Positions 1 through 8,016 of a stretch of 64,000 nt of DNA are shown in pieces. This DNA is from an uncultured Clostridia bacterium (GTDB taxonomy: Bacteria; Bacillota; Clostridia; Christensenellales; CAMQZB01). A program made the position numbers and the translations under genes. The stretch lies in NCBI GenBank assembly GCA_947039455.1, contig CAMQZB010000001.1, positions 143,877 through 207,876 on the forward strand. Reading direction: 5' to 3'. Position 1 is the first letter of the stretch. Each line of letters opens with the position of its first letter. Below the pieces are notes generated by a model, which saw only the letters and a list, made by a program, of their open reading frames with translations, did no database searches and had not been told where the DNA came from.

Positions 1-119
1 TGAAGTTTCAAATTAGAGTGCAAAATGACATATTAAAAAGCCTGTCAAAGGGTGAAAAATACAATGAAGTTGCGAAATATATATCAAAGATTAATGAGGT
101 ATTGAACAGTGAAGATTAA
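1..119 (+). CDS. C-terminal end of an upstream gene, probably TrmK-like tRNA methyltransferase (partial)
   Basis: An open frame enters from the left edge and stops with TAA at 117-119. About 38 residues are visible, lysine- and glutamate-rich, suggesting a helical tail. It overlaps the GTG start of the Nif3 gene by 11 bases, so the two are probably translationally coupled. In Firmicutes the gene directly before Nif3/YqfO is usually trmK (tRNA adenine-22 N1-methyltransferase), which ends in a helical coiled-coil region. The identity rests on that gene order, because no catalytic part is in the window. Confidence 0.45.
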   Translation, partial: KFQIRVQNDILKSLSKGEKYNEVAKYISKINEVLNSED

Positions 120-900
120 AGAAATTATTGAAAAAATCGAAGAATTTGCACCTATTTCTATATCGGAAGACTTAAAAAACAGTGGACATTATGATAATAG
201 TGGACTAATGTTGGGAGATGTTGAAAAAGAAGTAACGAAAGTTATAATTTGTATTGACGTATGTGATTTTATTGTGGATATGGCGATAGCAAACAACAGT
301 AATTTCATAATCAGTCATCACCCCTTTATTTATATGCCAATAAAATCCATAACAAACAACGATTATAAGGGACAACTTATCCAAAAATTGATAAAAAATG
401 ACATAACAGTTTATTCGGCACACTTGAATTTTGATTACACAAAAGGTGGAATTGATGATGAGGTGGCTAATTTGTTAGGAATTTCCGTGAAAAAAGTGTA
501 TGATAAAAGAGCACACGGTGGATATGGTAAGTTTGGAAGTATAAAACCTATGAAATTAGCGGATTATATTGAAGAAATTAAGAAGAATTTTGATGTTGTA
601 AAAAGCACAAATGAAAACCGTATAGTTGAAACTGCAGTATCATTTTGTGGCTCAGGTGTAGACCAAGACGCGGTGAAGTTTGCAATAGACAATAAAGCCG
701 ACCTAGTAATTTCTTGCGATATCCAACATCATTTTGTAGTAGAGCTAGCTGAAAATGGTATAAGCGTAATTGGTTTAGCCCATGGGGAATCGGAATTGAA
801 AGCGTTTGTAAATATTATTAGACAAGAAAAATTATTAAATTATAAAGACAATTTATCTATACAAAATCTAGTTTTTGAAAAAGATTTCAGACTAGTATAG
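109..900 (+). CDS. Nif3-like dinuclear metal centre protein (YqfO family)
   Basis: A 263-residue Nif3/YqfO family protein. The metal-ligand blocks are visible: SHHPF at about residues 69-73, AHLNFD at 104-109 followed by KGG, and a C-terminal AHGESE segment near 226-231. Members form toroidal hexamers with a two-metal site; their biochemical role is not settled, and a GTP cyclohydrolase-like or hydrolase role has been proposed. This copy is short and lacks the PII-like insert of the roughly 370-residue Bacillus YqfO. The start is GTG, preceded by GAGGT, and overlaps the end of the upstream gene. A zinc-ribbon protein gene follows after 24 bp, a common Firmicute arrangement. Confidence 0.9.
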   Translation: MKIKEIIEKIEEFAPISISEDLKNSGHYDNSGLMLGDVEKEVTKVIICIDVCDFIVDMAIANNSNFIISHHPFIYMPIKSITNNDYKGQLIQKLIKNDITVYSAHLNFDYTKGGIDDEVANLLGISVKKVYDKRAHGGYGKFGSIKPMKLADYIEEIKKNFDVVKSTNENRIVETAVSFCGSGVDQDAVKFAIDNKADLVISCDIQHHFVVELAENGISVIGLAHGESELKAFVNIIRQEKLLNYKDNLSIQNLVFEKDFRLV

Positions 901-924
901 ATTTCATGATTAAGGAGCAAAAAA

Positions 925-1620
925 ATGTATAAAGAAATATTGAATTATCAAGAAAAAGAACGTGAAATGATTAAAATCGAAAAAGAACTAGGCGCAAGCT
1001 CAGAAAGACAACGTCTGTTGAGAGCGAAAAAATTCTTAAACGATTTCGATAAAATTGAATCAATGAACACAAGAGCCCAAAATCTTACTATTGAATTTAA
1101 CAAAATCAATGGAAAAATCGCTGATTTAGCTAAACAATTATCTGAATATGACAATATGTCTGGAAGCTCAAACGGAGCTGACGAGCAAAATTACTTTATT
1201 AAAAAAGTTTCACAACTAGACGAGAAAATCACTAGTGCTGAAGTGGACTTAGCTCAAGTTACAACTGATATCAATGAGCATGTAAAGTATTTTGAAGATT
1301 ACAAAAAGAAAGTAAAAATGGCAAAAGACGAGTTCGGCGAATACAAAAACAAGTATGATGAGTTGAAACAATCACGTCAACCAGAAATTACTGATATTCA
1401 AAATTTGCTTTCTGAAATCGAAGGAAAAATCGAGTCTGACTTGTTTGTACGTTACAAAAACATCAGATCAAAGAAAATTTTCCCTGCGTTAGTACCGTTA
1501 TCAGGAGAAAATTGCGGACATTGCAGAATGGAACTTGCTATGAATAGAATAAGTGAAATTAAAGATAAAAAAATTATTGAATGTGAAGATTGTGGAAGAT
1601 TAATTTACATCCAAGAATAA
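925..1620 (+). CDS. Coiled-coil protein with C-terminal C4 zinc ribbon (DUF164/CT398-like)
   Basis: A 231-residue protein. The first ~180 residues are charged and helical, with the heptad character of an antiparallel coiled coil. It ends in a four-cysteine zinc ribbon, with pairs at about C197/C200 and C220/C223. This is the layout of the PF02591 zinc-ribbon family, whose members are suggested to contact nucleic acid or other proteins, without an assigned reaction. The start ATG has a good AAGGAG site. It follows the Nif3 gene as a likely operon partner and is closed by a strong hairpin terminator at 1631. Confidence 0.85.
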   Translation: MYKEILNYQEKEREMIKIEKELGASSERQRLLRAKKFLNDFDKIESMNTRAQNLTIEFNKINGKIADLAKQLSEYDNMSGSSNGADEQNYFIKKVSQLDEKITSAEVDLAQVTTDINEHVKYFEDYKKKVKMAKDEFGEYKNKYDELKQSRQPEITDIQNLLSEIEGKIESDLFVRYKNIRSKKIFPALVPLSGENCGHCRMELAMNRISEIKDKKIIECEDCGRLIYIQE

Positions 1621-1630
1621 TAAGATTTCT

Positions 1631-1660
1631 AATAGCTGTTAAAACTAACAGCTATTTAAT
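1631..1660 (+). terminator. Rho-independent terminator after the zinc-ribbon gene
   Basis: A perfect 11-bp inverted repeat (1631-1641 with 1646-1656, loop AAAC) is followed by a short T-rich tail. It lies 10 bases after the stop codon at 1620. Confidence 0.8.
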
Positions 1661-1732
1661 GTTATATTAGTTTATATAATAGAAAAATCAAGAATAATAG
1701 TTATGAGAATTAATGAATTAAGGATAACTCTA

Positions 1733-2944
1733 ATGAAGAAAAAAGATAAAAGCAATACACAAAAAAAGCCAAATCCAATATTATTTTATCCATTATGTTT
1801 TGGCTTAAAAATGTATTATAAAATGGCTTATAAATTTAAGTCAAACAAAATTAAACTAGACAAGGAAGGTGGGGTAATACTAGCGAATCACCTAGCAGAG
1901 CTTGACGGTTTGTTTACCTACGCAGCACTTTTTCCTGCAAGAATAAACATGGTAGCAGCGTATTATTACTTTATAAACAAGGTCGTAGGTGGATTTTTAA
2001 GAACGATGGGAGTAATTCCAAAGTACCAATTTTCATCAGATACACTAAGCCTAAAAAGAATGTTTGCCGTAGTAAAAAGCAACGGATACCTATGCCTAAT
2101 GCCAGAAGGAACCGTGTCAATGACAGGGACGGTTTGGCATGTGCCATTTGCAATTGCAAAGTTACTAAAAAGATTCAAAAAAAATGTATATGTATCAAGA
2201 ATTAAAGGTGCAAGTATAGTGTCACCAAAATGGGCGAAGTATTACAAAAAAGGGCAAGTTGAAGTTGAAACTATATTGCTAATAGCAAAAGAGGAACTAA
2301 CAACATTAACTGAAATGCAAATCTATGAAAGATTGCTTGAAGCCTTGATTGTAGACGACTTTGACTATGCAAAACAAAACAATCTAACATATAAAGGCAA
2401 AAAGAAAGCTGAGGGACTTGAGTCTCTAATCCACATATGCCCAAGCTGTAAATCGGATAGTGATATAGCAACAAGTGGTGATTATATTATGTGTAAAAAG
2501 TGCGGATTAAAAGCTAAGTTGAATGATAAAATGCTCTTTGAATTTGAGGGCGAGAATTACTTTGAAAACTATTACCAATGGTACAATTATCAAAGAGAAA
2601 GTTACCGAGCTGAAATAGAAAAAGAGAATTTTGAGTTAAAAGATACAGTAAAATTCATTTCGCTAAAAGGCGGAAAACAAGAGTATGAAGTATTGCACGA
2701 TGAGGGAGAATTGTCACTATCAAAGGACGGTTTTACCTACACATATACGCAAAATGACAAAACAATAGTAGAATTTTTTCCACTAGCAACAGTTCCAACA
2801 TTGGTAATAGATGCAGGAAAGAATTTCGAATTGCCGTACACCGATCATATAAGATGTTTCGAGCCAAAAGACAAAACTAAAGTAATAAAATGGGCGGAAT
2901 GTCATCGAATATTGTATGATAGCAACATAAAGGAAATGAAATAA
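1733..2944 (+). CDS. PlsC-like acyltransferase with embedded C4 zinc ribbon
   Basis: An acyltransferase of the lysophosphatidic-acid acyltransferase fold, about 403 residues. The HX4D catalytic block is visible as NHLAELD (H about 53, D about 58), and the acceptor-binding EGT block as MPEGTVS near residue 125. Past the catalytic domain, around residues 233-260, sits a four-Cys zinc ribbon (CPSC and CKKC), and then an uncharacterised ~140-residue C-terminal domain. The zinc ribbon is not part of ordinary PlsC. I chose ATG 1733 (AAGGA site 8 bases before) over an in-frame ATG at 1703 that lacks a ribosome site. The stop overlaps the start of the VTT membrane protein gene (TAATG), so they are coupled. 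Substrate unknown. Confidence 0.72.
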   Translation: MKKKDKSNTQKKPNPILFYPLCFGLKMYYKMAYKFKSNKIKLDKEGGVILANHLAELDGLFTYAALFPARINMVAAYYYFINKVVGGFLRTMGVIPKYQFSSDTLSLKRMFAVVKSNGYLCLMPEGTVSMTGTVWHVPFAIAKLLKRFKKNVYVSRIKGASIVSPKWAKYYKKGQVEVETILLIAKEELTTLTEMQIYERLLEALIVDDFDYAKQNNLTYKGKKKAEGLESLIHICPSCKSDSDIATSGDYIMCKKCGLKAKLNDKMLFEFEGENYFENYYQWYNYQRESYRAEIEKENFELKDTVKFISLKGGKQEYEVLHDEGELSLSKDGFTYTYTQNDKTIVEFFPLATVPTLVIDAGKNFELPYTDHIRCFEPKDKTKVIKWAECHRILYDSNIKEMK

Positions 2945-3696
2945 TGTTTTTGAATAATAAAAACAGTAAAAGAATAAGATTGATAGTTTGTATATCATTT
3001 ACACTTTTGATAATTGGAATAATAATCTATTCATTACGAGACATGAGATACATATTTGATCAAATAAAAGCGCTAGAAAGCTTTGATAAAACAAAGCCAA
3101 TTACATTTAGAGAAATATTCAAAGAAATGGGAATAAGTGCAGTTTTTGCATATATAGCATTGCAAGTAATATTTGTATTAACAATAGTAGTGCCATCAAC
3201 ACCGCTCCAAATGATAGCAGGAATATCATATCACCCAGTAATAGCAAGTGGAATTTTGATGATTGGAATAGGAATAGGAAGCGGAATAATGTTTCTATTA
3301 TCACGCCTAATTGGAACAGAAATCATTGAAATGTATCGTAAAAAAGAAAAAAACAATAAAGCAATGCTAGAGTCGATAGACCTAGTAAGAAGCGACAAAG
3401 TAAACGTAACAGTCTTTGCTATTTTACTATACTTATTGCCAGTTTTACCTTATGGAATTATATGTATAATCCTTAGTAATTCAAGCATAAGAACATGGAA
3501 ATTTATGACGATAGCCACATTTGCAAGTGCAGTAGACGTACTAGTAAATACCTATTTAGGGCAACGATTATTAAGACCAAACCACGTAGTAACAATAATA
3601 ATTTTTGCAGTAGCAGGAGTATGCCTTCTGATAATATTCATAAAAACACCAAAGATTATAAATTGGGTAAAAAGATTTGCAATATCTAAAAAGTAG
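2944..3696 (+). CDS. VTT-domain membrane protein (TVP38/TMEM64 family)
   Basis: A 250-residue integral membrane protein. It has an N-terminal transmembrane segment (about 11-28), a loop, then a re-entrant region with the proline-containing PSTPLQMIAG block and several further helices, as in the TVP38/TMEM64 branch of the VTT (DedA-like) superfamily. Eukaryotic VTT relatives are lipid scramblases and bacterial ones have been linked to lipid-carrier recycling, so lipid movement is a reasonable inference. Its ATG overlaps the stop of the preceding acyltransferase gene, pointing to joint work on membrane lipids. A terminator follows at 3779. Confidence 0.8.
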   Translation: MFLNNKNSKRIRLIVCISFTLLIIGIIIYSLRDMRYIFDQIKALESFDKTKPITFREIFKEMGISAVFAYIALQVIFVLTIVVPSTPLQMIAGISYHPVIASGILMIGIGIGSGIMFLLSRLIGTEIIEMYRKKEKNNKAMLESIDLVRSDKVNVTVFAILLYLLPVLPYGIICIILSNSSIRTWKFMTIATFASAVDVLVNTYLGQRLLRPNHVVTIIIFAVAGVCLLIIFIKTPKIINWVKRFAISKK

Positions 3697-3778
3697 AAAA
3701 TTCCTATTGCTCTAAAATCAAATGATAAATAAAACAAAAAGTCCAAAAACATAGCAAAAATCTTAATACAAAACAAAC

Positions 3779-3812
3779 AAAAGACAGTGAAAATACGCTG
3801 TCTTTTTTTTTC
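3779..3812 (+). terminator. Rho-independent terminator (first of a near-identical pair)
   Basis: The stem AAAAGACAG/CTGTCTTTT (3779-3787 with 3798-3806) is followed by an uninterrupted T run. Almost the same hairpin recurs at 4486, on the other side of the next gene. Confidence 0.85.
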
Positions 3813-3909
3813 GCGTTAAAGACAAATAAAAAATTCATATTAACATAATAAAATTCATAATATATAAAAGGTGAAATACTTATAAAAATGTGAAAGTATT
3901 AGGAGGCAT

Positions 3910-4446
3910 ATGAAAAAAAGCAGTCTAAAATCACGAATGTCAAAAGCGATTCGTGAGATAAATTTAAAAGATTGGTATCTTATATTGTTTGTAACAATAT
4001 TGATGTTTCAAACAATTTATAACTTATTTGATAGCCCATCAAATGTGCAATACAGCCCAATTGATACCGCAATAAGAACTACACTAGCTGGATTATTCGG
4101 TTATTTTATGGGAAAAGGTTTTGCAAAAGGCGATAAAGAAAGGTTAATAATTTCAAAAGAATTAATTGACATTGAAAAGGAAATTGAAGAACTTGAAAAT
4201 GCAACAAAAGATGATGTAAATGATGTGGAAAAACAAATAGTAATTGAAGCTACCCAAAGCCCAACCAACAAGAAAGCTGAACTACAAATATTAATTGTAG
4301 GAGCAATCGGAATAATGTCATTGATAGTATTAATAGTAGCACGAAATTGGAGTATCTTATCAACTGATAATATCGCAACACTTTCACAACTACGAGATTT
4401 AGTATCAGGAAGTACAGGTTTTCTAATAAGTGGAGCTGAAAAGTAG
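3910..4446 (+). CDS. Hypothetical two-segment membrane protein
   Basis: A 178-residue protein that I do not recognise. There are hydrophobic segments at about 22-40 and 62-75, then a charged glutamate/lysine-rich helical stretch (78-120), then a strong transmembrane segment at about 127-144. The two halves end alike: a TAIRT..LAGLFGYFMG block in the first and an LRDLVSGSTGFLIS block at the C-terminus, so an internal duplication is possible. The start is ATG 3910, with AGGAGG close upstream. It is a single-gene unit between two near-identical terminators (3779 and 4486) and shares no operon with its neighbours. Confidence 0.6.
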   Translation: MKKSSLKSRMSKAIREINLKDWYLILFVTILMFQTIYNLFDSPSNVQYSPIDTAIRTTLAGLFGYFMGKGFAKGDKERLIISKELIDIEKEIEELENATKDDVNDVEKQIVIEATQSPTNKKAELQILIVGAIGIMSLIVLIVARNWSILSTDNIATLSQLRDLVSGSTGFLISGAEK

Positions 4447-4485
4447 ATTTTTTTAAATGTACAGAATTAAATTATAATTACAAAA

Positions 4486-4516
4486 AAAAGACAGTAAATT
4501 ACGCTGTCTTTTTATT
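4486..4516 (+). terminator. Rho-independent terminator (second of a near-identical pair)
   Basis: The stem AAAAGACAG/CTGTCTTTT (4486-4494 with 4504-4512) carries a T tail. The stem is identical to the terminator at 3779; only the loop differs. Confidence 0.85.
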
Positions 4517-4655
4517 ATTTAGAAAACAAAACTAGAATATAGATAAAGAAAAGCAACCGAGTAAAAACAAAAATGTTAAAATTGCGTTTAATAACTTGCA
4601 TTATAGTATGATAATATTGTAAAATACTAGATAGAGTAAAAGTGAGGTGCAAAAG

Positions 4656-5408
4656 ATGAAAATATTGATATCGAACGATGACGGGTATAAAGCAATAGGG
4701 ATAAAAACAATAGCAAATGCTTTAGCAAAAGAAGGTCATGAAATTTTGGTGGTAGCACCTAACGACAACAGAAGTGGGTTTTCCCATTCGCTATCAATAA
4801 GAAAACCAATGCGACTTTACAGCATGCCAAATTGCGATGGTTACAGCGAAAATGTTGAAGTGTACGCATTTGAAGCAACACCTGCTGATTGCATAAAATT
4901 TGCTTGTTTTCACTTTAAAGAATTTAAAGCGGACATGGTTGTTTCAGGAATAAATGACGGACCAAATCTAGGAATTGACACAATGTATTCAGGAACAGTT
5001 GGAGCTGGCATGGAAGGAATAAATCACGGCATAAAAGCTATTGCAGTTTCAATAGCTACATATGAAAAGCCAATATATTTTGATACTTGCGCAAGATTCG
5101 TAGTTGAAAAAATTGAAGAATTATATAATAAGGACAAGCTAGTATTGTGGAATTTTAATGTTCCAAATTTACCATATGATGAAGTTAAAGGAATTAAGTA
5201 CACAAAAATCGGCAGAATGTTCTATGAGGATTGTTATGATAGAAGTGAAGTGGAAGGTTGTGAAGCCTATTCACTTGGCGGAAAACCTAAATTAAATCAA
5301 GAAGATCATACAGGGACTGACGTTGGGGCAGTGCTTACGAACTACACATCAATTACCCCAATTATGTGTGACAGAACTTGTTACAGTACACTAGAGGAGT
5401 TAAAATGA
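4656..5408 (+). CDS. surE: 5'/3'-nucleotidase SurE
   Basis: A 250-residue SurE, the metal-dependent nucleoside 5'- and 3'-monophosphate phosphatase. Its metal-binding NDDG (residues 7-10) directly follows the first strand. The RSGFSHSLS block and SGINDGPNLG...YSGTVGAGMEG, the family's substrate and metal loops, follow. I start it at ATG 4656, because GAGGTG lies at the right distance and would be consumed by the in-frame GTG at 4647. The stop overlaps the next gene's ATG (ATGA), so the flavoprotein downstream is translationally coupled. Confidence 0.93.
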   Translation: MKILISNDDGYKAIGIKTIANALAKEGHEILVVAPNDNRSGFSHSLSIRKPMRLYSMPNCDGYSENVEVYAFEATPADCIKFACFHFKEFKADMVVSGINDGPNLGIDTMYSGTVGAGMEGINHGIKAIAVSIATYEKPIYFDTCARFVVEKIEELYNKDKLVLWNFNVPNLPYDEVKGIKYTKIGRMFYEDCYDRSEVEGCEAYSLGGKPKLNQEDHTGTDVGAVLTNYTSITPIMCDRTCYSTLEELK

Positions 5409-6673
5409 AAATTTGCGTAATAGGCGGTGGCCCAGCAGGAATGATAGCCAGTGCAGAAATAGGAAAATCAGGAAAAGAAGTGATATTGTTTGAGAAGAAC
5501 GAAAAAACAGGCAAGAAACTTTTCATAACAGGAAAGGGCCGTTGCAACCTAACAAACGATTGCGATCAAGAAGAATTTCTTGCAGCAGTACACAGAAACC
5601 CACGTTTTATGTACAGCGCAATCTACAGTTTCTCAACATCAGACACAATGTACTACTTTGAAAATCTTGGACTACAACTAAAAGTAGAGCGAGGAAATAG
5701 AGTATTCCCAATGTCAGAAAGATCATCTGATGTGCTACGTGTAATGCAAACTAACATGACAAAAGCTGGAGTAAGAGTAAATCTTAAATCAGCAGTAGAC
5801 GGAGTTAGAAAAGTAGGAGAGAAGTTTATAGTAACAGTAAATGGCGATTCTCACGATTTTGATAAAGTAGTAATAGCAACAGGCGGAATTACATATAGCC
5901 AAACAGGTTCAACAGGAGACGGATACGTATTTGCGGAATCAATGGACCATACGATAATTGAACCAAAAGGAACATTACTAGGTTTGAAAACCTATGAAAT
6001 ATTTGACCTTGCAGGATTAACATTAAAGAATGTAACATTGAATTTCGAGAACAAAAAGAAACTAGTATTCAGTGAGATGGGCGAGATGTTGTTTACCCAT
6101 GAGGGAATATCAGGACCACTAGCCTTAACAGCTTCTGGAGTGATAGCACGAATGGATTTAGAAGGATTAAAGTGTTATATTGACCTAAAACCAGCCTTAT
6201 CATATGATATCCTTGACGCAAGAGTATTGAGAGATTTCGAAAAACATGTAAACAAGCAATTCAAGTTTGCGATAGCTGACTTATTGCCTTCAAAACTAAT
6301 AAACGAAGTAATCAGGAAAACAGGTATAGACCCAGAGAAGCGTGCTAATTCAATAACTAAAGAAGAACGTGCGAAATTAGTGCTAGCCTTGAAACACTTT
6401 GACCTAACGATCGTAGGAACTAACCCAAGTAATGAGGGAGTAGTTACATGCGGAGGGATAAAAGTATCTGAGGTTAATCCTAAAACTATGGAATCTAAAA
6501 TATGCAAAGGCTTGTATTTCTGTGGAGAGGTACTTGACGTAGACGCAAAAACTGGCGGGTTCAACCTACAAGTAGCATTCTCAACAGGGTTTGCTTGCGG
6601 AACTTCTATAGCTGAACTTGCGGATACATCTGAAGAATCAGCGGAAGTAGAAAATACGGAAGAAACAAATTAA
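5405..6673 (+). CDS. NAD(P)/FAD-dependent oxidoreductase, BaiN/YhiN (HI0933) family
   Basis: A flavoprotein of about 422 residues. A dinucleotide-binding GGGPAG motif sits at residues 7-12, followed by the family block EKNEKTGKKLFITGKGRCN. A second conserved stretch (TGG.TYSQTGSTGDGY) and the C-terminal FCGEVLDVDAKTGGFNLQ segment complete the HI0933-like signature. The family includes BaiN, implicated in bile-acid 7-alpha-dehydroxylation, but most members have no known substrate. It starts at ATG 5405, inside the surE stop, with a GAGGAG site upstream. The last ~20 residues are an acidic glutamate-rich tail. It probably belongs to a surE-cmk-plsC-ispH transcription unit. Confidence 0.88.
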   Translation: MKICVIGGGPAGMIASAEIGKSGKEVILFEKNEKTGKKLFITGKGRCNLTNDCDQEEFLAAVHRNPRFMYSAIYSFSTSDTMYYFENLGLQLKVERGNRVFPMSERSSDVLRVMQTNMTKAGVRVNLKSAVDGVRKVGEKFIVTVNGDSHDFDKVVIATGGITYSQTGSTGDGYVFAESMDHTIIEPKGTLLGLKTYEIFDLAGLTLKNVTLNFENKKKLVFSEMGEMLFTHEGISGPLALTASGVIARMDLEGLKCYIDLKPALSYDILDARVLRDFEKHVNKQFKFAIADLLPSKLINEVIRKTGIDPEKRANSITKEERAKLVLALKHFDLTIVGTNPSNEGVVTCGGIKVSEVNPKTMESKICKGLYFCGEVLDVDAKTGGFNLQVAFSTGFACGTSIAELADTSEESAEVENTEETN

Positions 6674-6721
6674 GTAATTAAACAAAAAAAGAAAGCAAAT
6701 TCAATTTAAATTGGTGATAAT

Positions 6722-7384
6722 ATGGAAAGACTTAATATAGCAATAGATGGCCCATCAGGGTCAGGAAAAAGTACTACAGCAAAAGCAATAGCGAAAGAGC
6801 TTGATATAATATATCTAGACACAGGAGCGATGTTTCGTGCCTTGGGACTAAAAGCTAAACTTAGCAATGTAGATGTAAATGACGTGGAAGCGGTAGTTGC
6901 AATGCTTGCAAATACTACAGTAGATGTGAAGTATGTAAATAGCAAAATGGAACTGTATTTAGACGGAGCGGAAGTTTCTAACGAAATACGTGAAAACAGC
7001 ATTTCAAAGCTAGCATCTGATATATCTAAAATAGCTGAAGTGCGTGAAATGTTAATAGTTACACAACGTGAAATCGCAAAGAACAACGATGTGATTTTAG
7101 ACGGTCGTGACATTGGAACAGTAGTTTTAAAAGACGCTAAATATAAATACTTCTTGACGGCGGATAGTGATATTCGTGCAAGTAGAAGAGTAGCTGAGCT
7201 GAAAGAGAAAGGACAAATCGTAGCATTTGATGTTGTATTAGCGGAAATTAAATCTCGTGATTACAACGATACAAATAGACCGATTGCACCTCTAAAACAA
7301 GCAGAAGACGCAATTTTAATTGACTCAACTAGCCACACGCTAAATGAAGTTGTAGATATTATAATAAAAAGTATAAGGAGGTAG
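6722..7384 (+). CDS. cmk: Cytidylate kinase
   Basis: A 220-residue (d)CMP kinase that makes (d)CDP with ATP. The P-loop is GPSGSGKST at residues 9-17. YLDTGAMFRA and DGRDIGTVV follow, both typical of Cmk nucleotide-binding and acceptor regions. The gene order cmk-plsC-ispH-rpsA, seen here, is a well-known Clostridial arrangement. It starts at ATG 6722 with a GGTGAT site and is followed by plsC after 5 bp. Confidence 0.95.
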   Translation: MERLNIAIDGPSGSGKSTTAKAIAKELDIIYLDTGAMFRALGLKAKLSNVDVNDVEAVVAMLANTTVDVKYVNSKMELYLDGAEVSNEIRENSISKLASDISKIAEVREMLIVTQREIAKNNDVILDGRDIGTVVLKDAKYKYFLTADSDIRASRRVAELKEKGQIVAFDVVLAEIKSRDYNDTNRPIAPLKQAEDAILIDSTSHTLNEVVDIIIKSIRR

Positions 7385-7389
7385 GAAAT

Positions 7390-8016
7390 ATGTGGTTACT
7401 TCATTTTGCAAGAGTAGTAGCATGGATTCCAATGAGAATTGCGTATCCAACAAAAGTTATAGGAACGGCAAAATTGCCTAAAGGTAAAGTAATTATTGCC
7501 TGCAATCATACATCACTTGTGGACCCATTAATATTGACTACAAGAACAAGCCGACCAGTGTGTTTCATGGCGAAAAAAGAAATTTTCCAAAACTCATTTA
7601 ACCGTTGGTTGTTTAAAAATCTACATTGCATTCCAGTTGAACGTAAAGGAACTGACTTTGCCGCAATGAAAAGTGTTCTAAAAGCCTTAAAAGAAGGGTA
7701 TGCATTTGGACTATTCCCTGAGGGGACAAGAGCTATTGATGACACAAAACTATTAGAAATTAAAAACGGAGTATGTTTATTTGCATTAAAAAGTAAAGCA
7801 AGCGTAATCCCAATGGTATTTTTAAGAAAGCCTAAATTGTTTAGAATGAACTATTTAATGATTGAAAAGCCAATAGATTTTGCTGAATTTCAAGACCAAA
7901 GATTTTCATCAGAATTAGTGGAAAGTGCCACAAAAGTTTTGGAAGCAAAAATGATATCAATGAAAGAGGAGCTTATAAAAATGAAAGCACCTAAAAATAA
8001 AGGGAAAACAAAATAA
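7390..8016 (+). CDS. plsC: 1-acyl-sn-glycerol-3-phosphate acyltransferase
   Basis: A 208-residue membrane-associated acyltransferase that adds the second acyl chain to make phosphatidic acid. The HX4D motif is NHTSLVD (H40, D45) and the glycerol-phosphate binding motif is FPEGTRA. The basic lysine-rich C-terminus is usual. A strong AAGGAGGT site lies just before ATG 7390. The following gene starts one base after its stop. Confidence 0.92.
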   Translation: MWLLHFARVVAWIPMRIAYPTKVIGTAKLPKGKVIIACNHTSLVDPLILTTRTSRPVCFMAKKEIFQNSFNRWLFKNLHCIPVERKGTDFAAMKSVLKALKEGYAFGLFPEGTRAIDDTKLLEIKNGVCLFALKSKASVIPMVFLRKPKLFRMNYLMIEKPIDFAEFQDQRFSSELVESATKVLEAKMISMKEELIKMKAPKNKGKTK

